Below are positions 1-7,046 of a DNA stretch of 37,791 nucleotides, piece by piece. A program made the position numbers and the translations under genes. The notes beneath the pieces are model-generated. The model did no database searches. It saw nothing but the letters and a program-made list of their open reading frames with translations, and was not told the origin of the DNA. Location: positions 1-37,791 of the forward strand of contig JACQYA010000121.1 in assembly GCA_016208425.1 (NCBI GenBank). The letters are read 5' to 3'. The DNA is from Betaproteobacteria bacterium (lineage in GTDB: Bacteria; Pseudomonadota; Gammaproteobacteria; Burkholderiales; Rhodocyclaceae). Positions within the stretch are counted from its first letter, which is position 1. The number at the start of each line of letters is the position of its first letter.

Positions 1-1
1 C

Positions 2-100
2 AACCGGAAACGGCAGCATCCGACCCTCGGCTACAAGTCGCCCAAGCAGTTTCTCGAGAACTGGATCAAGCAACAGCATCAGGAAAAACTGGTAGCATGA
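2..100 (+). CDS. IS3-family transposase OrfB, C-terminal end (partial)
   Basis: The reading frame is open from the window edge and stops at TGA 98-100, giving 32 residues that include NRKRQHPTLGYKSP. This is the typical end of an IS3-family OrfB (rve integrase domain), where a YNRKRRHSTLGY-like stretch follows the catalytic Glu. The catalytic D-D-E residues would lie upstream of the window, so I cannot say whether the element is intact. The following bases (101 to about 230) contain no gene and probably include the right end of the element, but I could not place its inverted repeat. It is a different IS3-type transposase from the two remnants downstream. Confidence 0.75.
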   Translation, partial: NRKRQHPTLGYKSPKQFLENWIKQQHQEKLVA

Positions 101-286
101 AATCCACCCTTTGGCAGACGAAAAACCGAGGGAAGCTCAGTATCGACAGTTCTCTCGCTCTCATGATCCTCTCCGCTTCAACCCCTTCTATTCATTTATA
201 GACCATCCACAGCCTTTGTCACTAACGTTTCAGACTAGAGCCTTGTATTTTGACCCGCCATCTCGTGACGACGCAATCTAGCGTGA

Positions 287-1323
287 TCGGCGCGGCAGTT
301 CGATGTTCGCCCCGACCAGGTTACCGGCCGGAAGACGCAACTGATGGATCGGTCGGCACAAGTGTTTGGCGATAGCGCGGCGAAAGCCGCTGAACCGGAC
401 ATCAAGACGCCGCGCGCCAAGATTGGCCGGCCGTCCCCGGAGAACGGTTTTTTTAGGGCGCGCGCCCACCGGGGCGGGCGCGCCGGGCGCAAGACGATGA
501 TCGACCGCACCCATGACCTGCCGGTCGTCCGGCAATGCCGGCTGCCCGCCTTGGCCAGATCGGCGGTCTACCCCCAGAAACCGGCCTCGCCAGAGGATTT
601 GGCGCCGATGCGCCGAACCGGTGAGCCGCATCCGGAGCATCCCTTCGCCGGCAGCCGCTGCCGCGCGACACGCCCAAGCTCGGGGGGCGGATGATCGGCC
701 GCAAGCGCGCCCGTCGGCCGATGAAGAAAATGGGCATCGAAGCACTCTACCGGAAGCCGAACCTGAGCCGCCGCCATGCCGCGCATCCGATCTGCCCGCA
801 CCTCCTGCACAACCTGGAAACCGAACGTCCCAACCAAGTCTGGGCGACCGATATTGCCTACATTCCGATGCGCCGGGGCTTCGTCTATCTGATTGCCGCC
901 ATCGGCTGGTACAGCCGCAAAGTCTTGTCCTGGCGACTCTCCAATACGCCGACGACGGCTTTCTGCCCGGACGCCGTGCGTGAAGCAATGGTTCGCTACG
1001 GTACCCCGGAGATCTTCAACACCGACCAGGGCAGCCAGTTCACGAGCCTTGAGTTCGCCCAGCTGCTCAAGGACAACGAAATCCGGATCAGCGTGGGCGG
1101 CAAGGGCTGCTGGCGCGATAACGTGTTCGTCGAACGGCTCTGGAAGAGCGTCAAATACGAAGAGGTCTATCTGAAGGCTTACGACCCGGTATCGGCCGCC
1201 AAAACCCATCTGTGTACCTATCTAAACTTCTTCAACACCCGTCGGCCGCACCGGTCGCTTGACGGCAAGACGCCCGATACGATTTACTACGCCGGCCTGC
1301 CGCAAGAAAGGGTCGCGGCATGA
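287..1323 (+). pseudogene. IS3-family orfA/orfB transposase remnant, frameshifted
   Basis: Frame 287-658 encodes the end of OrfA (FDVRPDQVTGRKTQLMDRSA) running straight into the OrfB start at ATG 497 (MIDRTHDLPVVRQC). OrfB then breaks: the frame up to GSR (650-658) continues one frame away as PRDTPKLGGRMIGRKRARRP and runs to TGA 1323. Inserting one A between 658 and 659 restores a continuous GSRMPRDTP. The second part keeps the DDE integrase core: D in VWATDIAYIP, D in NTDQGSQFTS, and E in VERLWKSVKYEEVY. OrfA has lost its N-terminus, with a stop at 284-286 and no recognisable helix-turn-helix upstream. The element is therefore dead unless frameshifting rescues it. A short downstream OrfB from ATG 691 would still hold all three catalytic residues but lacks the N-terminal part. 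Confidence 0.8.
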
Positions 1324-1347
1324 TGTCCGGGTTACCCCCAGAGCCGC

Positions 1348-1380
1348 CCGCCGCCCGCTTGATAAACCAGCGGGCGGCGG
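1348..1380. repeat. GC-rich hairpin after IS3 remnant
   Basis: Arms 1348-1359 (CCGCCGCCCGCT) and 1369-1380 pair perfectly over 12 bp around a 9-base loop. It lies 25 bases after the transposase stop and has no T-run on either side. It may be a subterminal structure of the IS or a Rho-independent-like block; the sequence does not decide. Confidence 0.5.
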
Positions 1381-1548
1381 CTCCGTGGATAACCCTACGC
1401 CGCAAGGCTACACTTATCTCCGTGGATATTCTGTCCAATCAAACGAGACCAGCTCTGAGAACTGTACCCGCTCATTCTTGCGGATATGGCCGATCCGATA
1501 CGAGCTACTTGACATAGGAGCGTCAAGGCGCCCACGGGAAGCCGCCGG

Positions 1549-1728
1549 GGTTCCCCGAAGACCGAGCCAGTCCATCACCGTCGCTTCACTACGGGGGAAC
1601 AAGCAAAACGCGAGATTACGGAACCCATCGAAATCTGCTACCACCGGATCCGAAAGCAGGCTCGGCCCGGCCATCTGTCGCCCGCCGCTTTCGGCCAGCA
1701 ATACTATGCGCAACAGATAGCTGCTTGA
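1549..1728 (+). pseudogene. IS3-family transposase OrfB C-terminal remnant
   Basis: An open frame (codon phase of 1549) ends at TGA 1726-1728 and reads GSPKTEPVHHRRFTTGEQ, then KREITEPIEICYHRIRKQ, then LSPAAFGQQYYAQQIAA. This matches the C-terminus of another IS3-family OrfB subgroup (typical: GSLKTE..HHxRFxTxxQA, then Y-I-E-x-x-YNRxRxHSxLG, LSPxxF). Upstream of 1549 I cannot extend the homology, so the catalytic core is gone. It ends only 55 bp before the -35 box of the leuA promoter, so the IS debris reaches right up to the leuA control region. Bases 1384-1548 hold no gene I can recognise and are probably further IS end sequence. Confidence 0.65.
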
Positions 1729-1782
1729 ACCGTCGGACTCACGGTTTACAACCGATCTCATTACAAGACAGTTCGGAATGGA

Positions 1783-1812
1783 TTGACACGATGTTTTGAA
1801 CCTGTATATAGT
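1783..1812 (+). promoter_or_regulatory. Sigma-70-type promoter of leuA leader
   Basis: TTGACA at 1783-1788 is a perfect -35 box. TATAGT at 1807-1812 (spacer 18) or TATATA at 1805-1810 (spacer 16) serves as -10. The predicted start lies about 1817-1820, right at the ATG of the leader peptide, so the transcript may begin with the leader start codon. Confidence 0.65.
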
Positions 1813-1819
1813 CTGGCTC

Positions 1820-1900
1820 ATGGTCACGCTCTTGCACACCTCCTGCTTTTCCCTTCGCGCCCTGCTGCTGGCGCGGCCGCTGCTGCGCGTCGCGCGCTAA
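1820..1900 (+). CDS. Putative leucine-rich leader peptide of leuA (attenuator peptide)
   Basis: A 26-codon ORF starts at ATG 1820 and ends at TAA 1898-1900, between a strong promoter and leuA. It reads MVTLLHTSCFSLRALLL then ARPLLRVAR, with 8 leucines in 26 residues including LLL and two LL pairs. Short Leu-rich ORFs before leucine biosynthesis genes are the hallmark of ribosome-mediated attenuation: stalling at Leu codons when leucyl-tRNA is scarce changes the folding of the leader RNA. A stem-loop lies 32 bases after its stop and the leuA ATG is 85 bases after it. No Shine-Dalgarno is visible, and the predicted transcription start coincides with the ATG, which suggests leaderless translation. 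The call rests on composition and position only. Confidence 0.55.
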   Translation: MVTLLHTSCFSLRALLLARPLLRVAR

Positions 1901-1931
1901 AACTTTCCCACACAATTTGCGTAGTTTCGGT

Positions 1932-1954
1932 CGGTGTCCCGTGAGGGGACACCG
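1932..1954 (+). promoter_or_regulatory. Stem-loop in leuA leader (candidate attenuator or translational switch)
   Basis: CGGTGTCCC (1932-1940) pairs with GGGACACCG (1946-1954), a 9-bp perfect stem. It is followed by GTTGCAAGAGTTTTGTC, so the T-run is short and delayed; it is a weak intrinsic terminator by sequence. It ends 19 bases before the AGGAG ribosome site of leuA (1973-1977), so it could equally work on translation. Confidence 0.45.
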
Positions 1955-1984
1955 TTGCAAGAGTTTTGTCTCAGGAGTCAGGAC

Positions 1985-3526
1985 ATGAAAGATCATTTGG
2001 TAATTTTCGATACGACTTTGCGCGACGGCGAGCAAAGCCCCGGCGCTTCGATGACCAAGGAAGAGAAGTTGCGCGTCGCGCGGCAACTGGAGCGCATGCG
2101 GGTGGACGTGATCGAGGCGGGATTCGCCGCCGCTTCGCCCGGCGACTTCGATGCCATCAAGGCGATTGCCGAGGTGGTCAAGGAATCGGCCGTCTGCTCG
2201 CTCGCTCGCGCCAACGAGAACGACATCCGGCGCGCCGGCGAGGCGGTGCGGCCGGCGGCGCGCAGCCGTATCCACACCTTCATCGCGACCAGCCCGATCC
2301 ACATGGAGAAGAAGCTGCGGATGAGTCCCGACCAGGTCGTCGAGGTGGCGATCAAGGCCGTGCGCTGGGCGCGCGAGTATACCGACGACGTCGAGTTTTC
2401 GGCCGAAGACGCGGTGCGTTCGGACATCGATTTTCTCTGCCGCATCTTCGACGAGGTCATCAAGGCCGGCGCGAAGACCATCAACGTGCCGGATACCGTC
2501 GGCTACAGCATCCCGTCGGTGTGGGGCGAGCGCATGAAGACGCTGATCGAGCGCGTTTCGGGCGCCGACAAGGTGATCTGGTCTACGCACTGCCACAACG
2601 ATCTCGGCATGGCGGTGGCCAACTCCTTGTCGGCGGTGCTGGCCGGCGCGCGGCAGGTCGAATGCACGATCAACGGTTTGGGCGAACGGGCCGGCAACGC
2701 CTCGCTCGAAGAAGTGGTGATGGCGGTCAGGACGCGCGGCGACCTCTTTCCGGTACAAACGCGCATCGACGCGACGCAGATCGTTCCGGCGTCGAAGCTG
2801 ATCGCGCAGATCACCGGCTACGCGGTGCAGCCGAACAAGGCCATCGTCGGCGCCAACGCCTTCGCGCACGAATCGGGCATCCATCAGGACGGGGTGCTCA
2901 AGCACCGCGAGACCTACGAAATCATGCGCGCCGAGGATGTCGGCTGGGCGCAGAACAAGCTCGTTCTGGGCAAGCATTCCGGCCGCAACGCCTTCAAGTC
3001 GCGCCTTTCCGAGCTGGGCATCGTGCTCGATACGGAGGAAGCTCTGAACGCGACCTTCGCGCGCTTCAAGGATCTGGCCGACAAGAAGCACGAGATTTTC
3101 GACGAGGACTTGCAGGCGCTGGTCTCGGACGAAACGCTCGCACCGGCGGGGGAGCACTACAAGCTCGTCTATTCGCGCGTGTGCTCGGAAACCGGCGAAA
3201 CGCCGAAGGCGGATGTCACGCTGACCGTCGGCGGCGTCGAAAAAACGGCGTCGGCCGTCGGCGGCGGCCCGGTCGATGCGACCTTCAAGGCGATCGAATC
3301 CATTGTCGCCAGCGGGTCGGAGCTGATGCTCTACTCGGTGAACGCGATCACCACCGGCACCGATGCCCAGGGCGAGGTGACGGTGCGACTGTCCAAAGGT
3401 GGGCGTATCGTCAACGGCAACGGGGCGGATACGGATATCGTCATCGCCTCGGCCAGATCCTACCTGAATGCCTTGAACAAGCTGCATTCGTCGCTGGAGA
3501 AGGTCAATCCGCAGGCGGACGTTTGA
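1985..3526 (+). CDS. leuA: 2-isopropylmalate synthase
   Basis: This enzyme condenses acetyl-CoA with 2-oxoisovalerate to 2-isopropylmalate, the first committed step of leucine synthesis, in the cytoplasm. The 513-residue product opens with the HMGL-like TIM-barrel signature [15 protein letters not shown]. It has the metal-binding [14 protein letters not shown] motif and the [17 protein letters not shown] stretch typical of LeuA. The last ~130 residues form the LeuA regulatory domain that gives leucine feedback inhibition. ATG 1985 is chosen because AGGAG sits 7 bases upstream; the frame is open back to 1934 but that would bury the stem-loop and ribosome site. The leader peptide and stem-loop suggest leucine-responsive attenuation. 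The gene looks full length. It stands alone here, without leuB/C/D. Confidence 0.97.
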   Translation: MKDHLVIFDTTLRDGEQSPGASMTKEEKLRVARQLERMRVDVIEAGFAAASPGDFDAIKAIAEVVKESAVCSLARANENDIRRAGEAVRPAARSRIHTFIATSPIHMEKKLRMSPDQVVEVAIKAVRWAREYTDDVEFSAEDAVRSDIDFLCRIFDEVIKAGAKTINVPDTVGYSIPSVWGERMKTLIERVSGADKVIWSTHCHNDLGMAVANSLSAVLAGARQVECTINGLGERAGNASLEEVVMAVRTRGDLFPVQTRIDATQIVPASKLIAQITGYAVQPNKAIVGANAFAHESGIHQDGVLKHRETYEIMRAEDVGWAQNKLVLGKHSGRNAFKSRLSELGIVLDTEEALNATFARFKDLADKKHEIFDEDLQALVSDETLAPAGEHYKLVYSRVCSETGETPKADVTLTVGGVEKTASAVGGGPVDATFKAIESIVASGSELMLYSVNAITTGTDAQGEVTVRLSKGGRIVNGNGADTDIVIASARSYLNALNKLHSSLEKVNPQADV

Positions 3527-3531
3527 TTGGA

Positions 3532-3591
3532 TGGTGGGAGCGACCTCGGCCGCGATCAAGCGTTGATTGCGGCCGGAGCCGTTCCTACAGG
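3532..3591. repeat. REP-like palindrome after leuA
   Basis: The left arm begins GGTGGGAGCGACC and the right arm ends GCCGTTCCTACAGG; between them CGGCCGCGATCAA and TTGATTGCGGCCG pair around GCG. The whole 60 bases fold as one imperfect long hairpin. The pattern (GTGGGAGCG...GCTCCTAC with a GGCCGCGA core) resembles repetitive extragenic palindromes of Pseudomonas and Xanthomonas. It lies between the convergent ends of leuA and the DUF2069 gene, so it may also stop transcription from both sides, although no T-run follows. Confidence 0.6.
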
Positions 3592-3932
3592 ATGGCCGAC
3601 GGGCGGGTCAATCTGGCGTAGGTGACGGTGGCGACGAAGAAAATTAGTGCGAGTACAGTTTCGGCAATCGCCAGCCACTGTCCGGCGCCGGTTTCCGTCG
3701 TGGCACGCACGATGCCTTCGGTGAAATAGAGCAGGATCAGCATCGACGCCCACTGGTACGAGTAACGGCGGCCGTTCAGTATGCCAAAGAGCGGCGCCAG
3801 CAGCGGCAGGCACTTTAAGGCCAGCCACGAGCCGCCCGGCTGGATCAGCGCGAGGCGCAGCTCCCAAGCCAGACAAAGGAAAATCAGCGCGATCAGGCTG
3901 GCGCTGGCGGCGAGAGTGAGGGTGCGGAACAT
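3585..3932 (-). CDS. DUF2069 family inner-membrane protein
   Basis: A 115-residue protein with about four hydrophobic segments (around residues 5-23, 38-52, 60-75 and 85-106). The pattern with ALKCLPLLAPLFGILNGRRYSYQWASML, when read in pieces (LLAPLFGIL, GRRYSYQW, YFTEG), matches the DUF2069 family of small proteobacterial membrane proteins. The family has no established function. A TATAAT box on the minus strand (3944-3939) sits only 6 bases before the ATG, so the mRNA may have almost no 5' leader. In many betaproteobacteria this gene neighbours a yihY-type gene, and a broken one is found divergently here. The stop falls inside the right flank of the REP-like palindrome. Confidence 0.8.
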   Translation of the reverse strand: MFRTLTLAASASLIALIFLCLAWELRLALIQPGGSWLALKCLPLLAPLFGILNGRRYSYQWASMLILLYFTEGIVRATTETGAGQWLAIAETVLALIFFVATVTYARLTRPSAIL

Positions 3933-3938
3933 CGGTTT

Positions 3939-3944
3939 ATTATA
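3939..3944 (-). promoter_or_regulatory. -10 box of the DUF2069 gene
   Basis: TATAAT on the minus strand is followed by AAACCG and then the ATG at 3932. No good -35 hexamer is visible 16-18 bases upstream. If used, the transcript would start at or within a base or two of the start codon. Confidence 0.4.
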
Positions 3945-3954
3945 GCGGGCTTAT

Positions 3955-4348
3955 AGCCACCGAACCCCGAGCATCCGCCGCTTTGTCGTGCGTATCGCGC
4001 GGCGCTTCAACGACGAGAATTTCGACCAGATCAGAGCCAGTCTGGCGTTGACCACGCTCCTTTCGCTGGTTCCGCCGGTTGCCCCGATGCTCGGCCTGGT
4101 CGCCGTGTTGCCGGCATTTCAAGGCGTCGTCGGTGAAGTCGACCGCTACCTGGTGCGCAATCTGTTGCCGGAACGCGGGTCGGCCTGATTTTTTCGTGCT
4201 GCAGAAGGGGCTTGCGCTGTATCTCGAACAGTTTCCTTCGCATGCCGCCATTTACGGCGCTTTCGCGACGGTACCGATATTCCTGCTCTGGCTCTATCTG
4301 TCGTGGGCGGTGGTGCTGGTCGCCGCGACGCTGCCGGAGTTTCGTTAA
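3955..4348 (+). pseudogene. yihY: YihY/UPF0761 family membrane protein, internally deleted
   Basis: The first fragment (frame of 3988, to TGA 4186-4188) reads RFNDENFDQIRASLALTTLL and VDRYLVRNLLPERGSA, the N-terminal part of a YihY (formerly RNase BN-like) family protein. A second fragment in another frame (about 4185-4348) reads FFVLQKGLALYLEQFPSHAA, IYGAFATVPIFLLWLYLSWA and VVLVAATLPEFR, which is the last transmembrane part of the same family. Intact relatives have well over 100 residues between these two blocks. So an internal deletion and a frameshift have destroyed the gene, and the C-terminus also stops early. Its TAA overlaps the stop region of the convergent PilZ-like gene by four bases. 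Confidence 0.8.
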
Positions 4349-5856
4349 GCAGTCCGGTCGGTTTCGATGGCGAACACTTCGACGCTGCTGGTTTGTTCTT
4401 CGACGCCGGTGGTTCTGACTTCGCGGACTTTGATGTTTTCCCGGTCGACGATCAAGACGTGCTTCGAGCCCCGGTTGTTCAGTGCGCCGGAAGTCGTGAC
4501 CAGTATTTCGGTCGAGCGCAATGCCGGTATTTTCGGGAGGAGCAGTACCGGCAGGCGCTCGCTGATGTCGTGCTCGACCGGCAGGGTGACGATGGCGGGA
4601 ACCGCGTTCGGCGCCAGAATTTGCAGCCCCATTTCGAGGTGCTCGGGATTTTCCGAAAGCGCCCAGCGCACCAGGCAGATTTGCCAGCCGTTCTCGGATT
4701 CGGAGCGAATCGCCGTGATGTCGCCGACGGCGAGTGTTCCGGTTCTGCCGCCGACGTGCATGATCGCGTAACCGTCCGGGCTTTGGTTGGTAATCATCCA
4801 GGTCGAGACTTCCGGCTTGGCGGTTTCTTCCAGTTGAAACAGCAGCCAGATCCGGTGCAGGCCGGCGCAGACCTCAGCCCGTAGGTTGCGCTTGCGGTGC
4901 GGAAACCGGCGTTTCCCCGGGTTGCCCCAGTGCCCGGCGAGGCGGGTAAGGACGCCACGGCCGGCCGGGGTACCGGCGAAATCCGGCAAGTTGGCTTGCT
5001 GCGGCGTGCTGCCGGAATTCAGTTCGTCGATTTGCCGGTTGAGCAACCCGGCCAAGTGTACGCAAGTGAAATAGCGGATGCTGGCTTCCTGCGGCGCGGG
5101 TTTGCGCGCGCAAGGTAGGGCGGGCGAGTCGCGTAGCGGGTCGATCCAGAAGCCTGCCGCGTTATCCGGCACGATTTCGCCGGGCGGCTCGACGCAGTGC
5201 GCGAAGCGTTGCAGATAGGCTGCGATAAAACCGATCTCGCGGGCGGTGAAGGAATCCGGCTGCGCGCATCCGAGCAGGAGCGCGGACTGGTAAATATCCT
5301 GCACGCTATCCGGCTCGCCGTCCGGCAGGTAATGGGTGGCCTGCAAGCGTTGCGCCGCCGAATAGGTACGGTGAAGCTGGCGCCAGATGCCGGCGCCGGT
5401 CGGGGCGGCGGCCAGATGGCTGATCGACAGGTGTTGCGCCAAGGCGTTGGCAGTCCGCCAAACGGCGAGTTTCTGCGCTTCGCCGGGCACCGCATTTTCC
5501 GGCGCGTCTCCGGGCGTGACCCGCAGGTTCTCGATCAGCGATTCCAGCAGCTCCTGCAAGCGGTGCACCGTTTCGCGCGTCTTGCGCGGAACCGGCAGAG
5601 CGACGTTTTCTAGAGCGGCGATCAGTTGAGCGACAACCGGGCCGCTGCGGCGGCAAAGCCGATCCAGCACCTCGGCGCGTTGTTCCCCGTTTCCGCCAGG
5701 CGCGCGCAAAGTGCGAAAATGTTCGAGCAAGGGCGGCAACTCGTCGGATGCCCGCGCGGCCTGCGGCTTCGCCAGCCAATCGAGAACGGGGCGCAAGCCC
5801 TTCCCGGCCGGGAGGTTTTGTGCTGCGCTGTCGGTATCGAAAATCGTATCGGTCAT
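4345..5856 (-). CDS. Conserved protein with C-terminal PilZ-like domain, candidate c-di-GMP receptor
   Basis: A 503-residue, probably soluble protein. The N-terminal ~300 residues are mostly alpha-helical with no domain I can name. The C-terminal half holds what looks like a PilZ barrel: RKRNLR at 321-326, then NQSPDG at 357-362, the arrangement RxxxR...(D/N)xSxxG that binds cyclic di-GMP. This is followed by LAVGDITAIR and WQICLVRWA, also common in PilZ-type proteins. The Arg pair is not a clean RxxxR, so binding is uncertain. ATG 5856 is preferred over an upstream start at 5922, because a TATAAT (5904-5899) lies between them and the upstream codons would not be transcribed. It stands alone, convergent with the yihY remnant. 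Near a flagellar island, a c-di-GMP role in motility is a reasonable guess, not shown. Confidence 0.6.
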   Translation of the reverse strand: MTDTIFDTDSAAQNLPAGKGLRPVLDWLAKPQAARASDELPPLLEHFRTLRAPGGNGEQRAEVLDRLCRRSGPVVAQLIAALENVALPVPRKTRETVHRLQELLESLIENLRVTPGDAPENAVPGEAQKLAVWRTANALAQHLSISHLAAAPTGAGIWRQLHRTYSAAQRLQATHYLPDGEPDSVQDIYQSALLLGCAQPDSFTAREIGFIAAYLQRFAHCVEPPGEIVPDNAAGFWIDPLRDSPALPCARKPAPQEASIRYFTCVHLAGLLNRQIDELNSGSTPQQANLPDFAGTPAGRGVLTRLAGHWGNPGKRRFPHRKRNLRAEVCAGLHRIWLLFQLEETAKPEVSTWMITNQSPDGYAIMHVGGRTGTLAVGDITAIRSESENGWQICLVRWALSENPEHLEMGLQILAPNAVPAIVTLPVEHDISERLPVLLLPKIPALRSTEILVTTSGALNNRGSKHVLIVDRENIKVREVRTTGVEEQTSSVEVFAIETDRTA

Positions 5857-5898
5857 GGCGCTCAATTCGGCCGGCGTCGGCCGGATCGTACAGCGAAG

Positions 5899-5904
5899 AT
5901 TATA
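5899..5904 (-). promoter_or_regulatory. -10 box upstream of the PilZ-like gene
   Basis: TATAAT on the minus strand, 42 bases before ATG 5856; the -35 region is poor (GAACTT at spacer 17). It supports the shorter start of the gene. Confidence 0.4.
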
Positions 5905-6176
5905 ACCATCGGCCGCAGGCAAAGTTCCGACGAAATATCGGGGTGGACGCTTCGGTGCGACAAACGGTAGCCATCGCCGGTTTCAGCCTGTCGGGGTTCC
6001 GCTTTTTGCTCTACATCTTGCGCGGGCGCGAACCGCGGTTGTGCTTCCCGCTTGGTGGCGCGCTGCGGCGCTGCCCGCCGTCGCCGTAGCGCAGGCCAGG
6101 GCGCCTTTTCGCGCCTTGCATCGCATTCCGCCGAACGTGCCCGGCCCCGAAAATTTGCCTGCGCACGGATACCGGT
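5905..6176. other. Intergenic stretch without recognisable gene
   Basis: The gap between the divergent PilZ-like gene and rpsP (5857-6237, about 380 bases) holds the two promoters noted separately. In its middle I see only GC-rich sequence with short self-complementary runs such as AGGGCGCC TTTT CGCGCCTT near 6101-6120. ORFs here look like chance frames. I found no ffs, tRNA or ssrA-like core sequence. Confidence 0.5.
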
Positions 6177-6204
6177 TTGTTTTCCCGCGATTTATTGTTA
6201 CAAT
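6177..6204 (+). promoter_or_regulatory. Sigma-70-type promoter of rpsP operon
   Basis: TTGTTT (6177-6182) and TACAAT (6199-6204) are spaced by 16 bases. The expected start is near 6211, leaving a leader of about 27 bases with GGAAGAG (6224-6230) before the rpsP ATG. Confidence 0.6.
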
Positions 6205-6237
6205 TCTGCCCTTTTTCTGGATTCGGAAGAGAACACA

Positions 6238-6492
6238 ATGGTTGTTATTCGTCTCGCCCGTGGCGGCGCCAAGAAGCGTCCTTTCTACAACATGGTGGTG
6301 GCCGATTCGCGCAACCGCCGCGATGGTCGTTTCATCGAGCGCGTAGGTTTCTATAACCCGCTCGCGTCCGCCAAGGAAGAAGGCCTGCGCATCGCTACCG
6401 ATCGCCTGGCCTACTGGCAGCAACAGGGCGCGCAGTTATCGCCGACCGTCGCCCGCCTGGTCAAGCAGTCGGGCGCAAAAGCGGCCGCCTGA
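6238..6492 (+). CDS. rpsP: 30S ribosomal protein S16
   Basis: This is an 84-residue small-subunit protein that binds 16S rRNA early in assembly. It starts [20 protein letters not shown] and contains [13 protein letters not shown], both diagnostic for bS16. The start at ATG 6238 follows a purine-rich ribosome site. It is the first gene of the conserved rpsP-rimM-trmD-rplS operon, which couples ribosomal proteins with an rRNA-maturation factor and a tRNA methyltransferase. Length is normal for the family. Confidence 0.98.
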   Translation: MVVIRLARGGAKKRPFYNMVVADSRNRRDGRFIERVGFYNPLASAKEEGLRIATDRLAYWQQQGAQLSPTVARLVKQSGAKAAA

Positions 6493-6500
6493 GCGGCTGT

Positions 6501-7046
6501 TTGGGTTGTTCGCATCCGTTGCCCGATATTGTTGTCCTCGGCAAGATCGTAGGGGCGTACGGGTTGCGCGGCGCGGTCAGGGTGCACCCCTTCGCCGACG
6601 ACCCGCTGGCGTGGGGCAAACTGTCCCACTGGTGGCTCGGGCGCGAGGGCGACGCGCCGGCGCTGTGGCGCCAGACCCGGCTGCTCAAGTGCAAGGCGCA
6701 TAACGGGTCGCTGGTCGCCGAGCTGGAATGCGTGCCGGATCGCGATACCTCGGAAACCCTGAAGGGCGTGCTGGTCGGCGCGCCGCGCGAAGCGCTTCCG
6801 CCGGCCGGCAAGGGTGAATTCTACTGGGCCGATCTGATCGGCCTCGCGGTGGTCAACTCGCACGATCAAGCGTTGGGTCGTGTGCTCGGCCTGATCGAAA
6901 CTCCCGCCAACGATGTCTTGCGGGTTGGTGATAGAGAAGGGGCAGGAGCGGGCGCCGAGCGTTTGCTGCCTTTCGTGGCGGCGGTGGTGCTCGATGTCGA
7001 CGTGGCCGCCGGACGCATACGTGTCGATTGGGAAGCGGATTGGTAG
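6501..7046 (+). CDS. rimM: Ribosome maturation factor RimM
   Basis: RimM binds S19 and assists maturation of the head of the 30S subunit. The 181-residue product has the N-terminal motif [20 protein letters not shown] and a C-terminal PRC-barrel region with [11 protein letters not shown] and [13 protein letters not shown]. The start appears to be TTG 6501, only 8 bases after the rpsP stop. An in-frame ATG does not occur before the conserved domain, so a weak start seems real; coupling to rpsP translation would help initiation. Confidence 0.95.
   Translation: MGCSHPLPDIVVLGKIVGAYGLRGAVRVHPFADDPLAWGKLSHWWLGREGDAPALWRQTRLLKCKAHNGSLVAELECVPDRDTSETLKGVLVGAPREALPPAGKGEFYWADLIGLAVVNSHDQALGRVLGLIETPANDVLRVGDREGAGAGAERLLPFVAAVVLDVDVAAGRIRVDWEADW

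Noticed and set aside
691-1323. Intact short transposase starting at ATG 691
   Set aside because: The frame upstream clearly belongs to the same OrfB, so the ATG is internal to a frameshifted gene.
1414-1839. 141-residue minus ORF spanning the IS remnant and leuA promoter
   Set aside because: It overlaps a recognisable IS3 transposase fragment on the plus strand and a promoter; no family features.
1739-3559. 606-residue ORF on the minus strand opposite leuA
   Set aside because: It is rich in Arg, His, Asp and Gly, matches nothing, and is the antisense shadow of a high-GC gene.
1966-3621. 551-residue plus-strand ORF overlapping leuA in another frame
   Set aside because: Arg/Gly/Ala-rich composition with no motif; a frame shadow of leuA.
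5983-6423. 146-residue minus ORF across the rpsP promoter and gene
   Set aside because: Antisense to rpsP with low-complexity Ala/Arg sequence.
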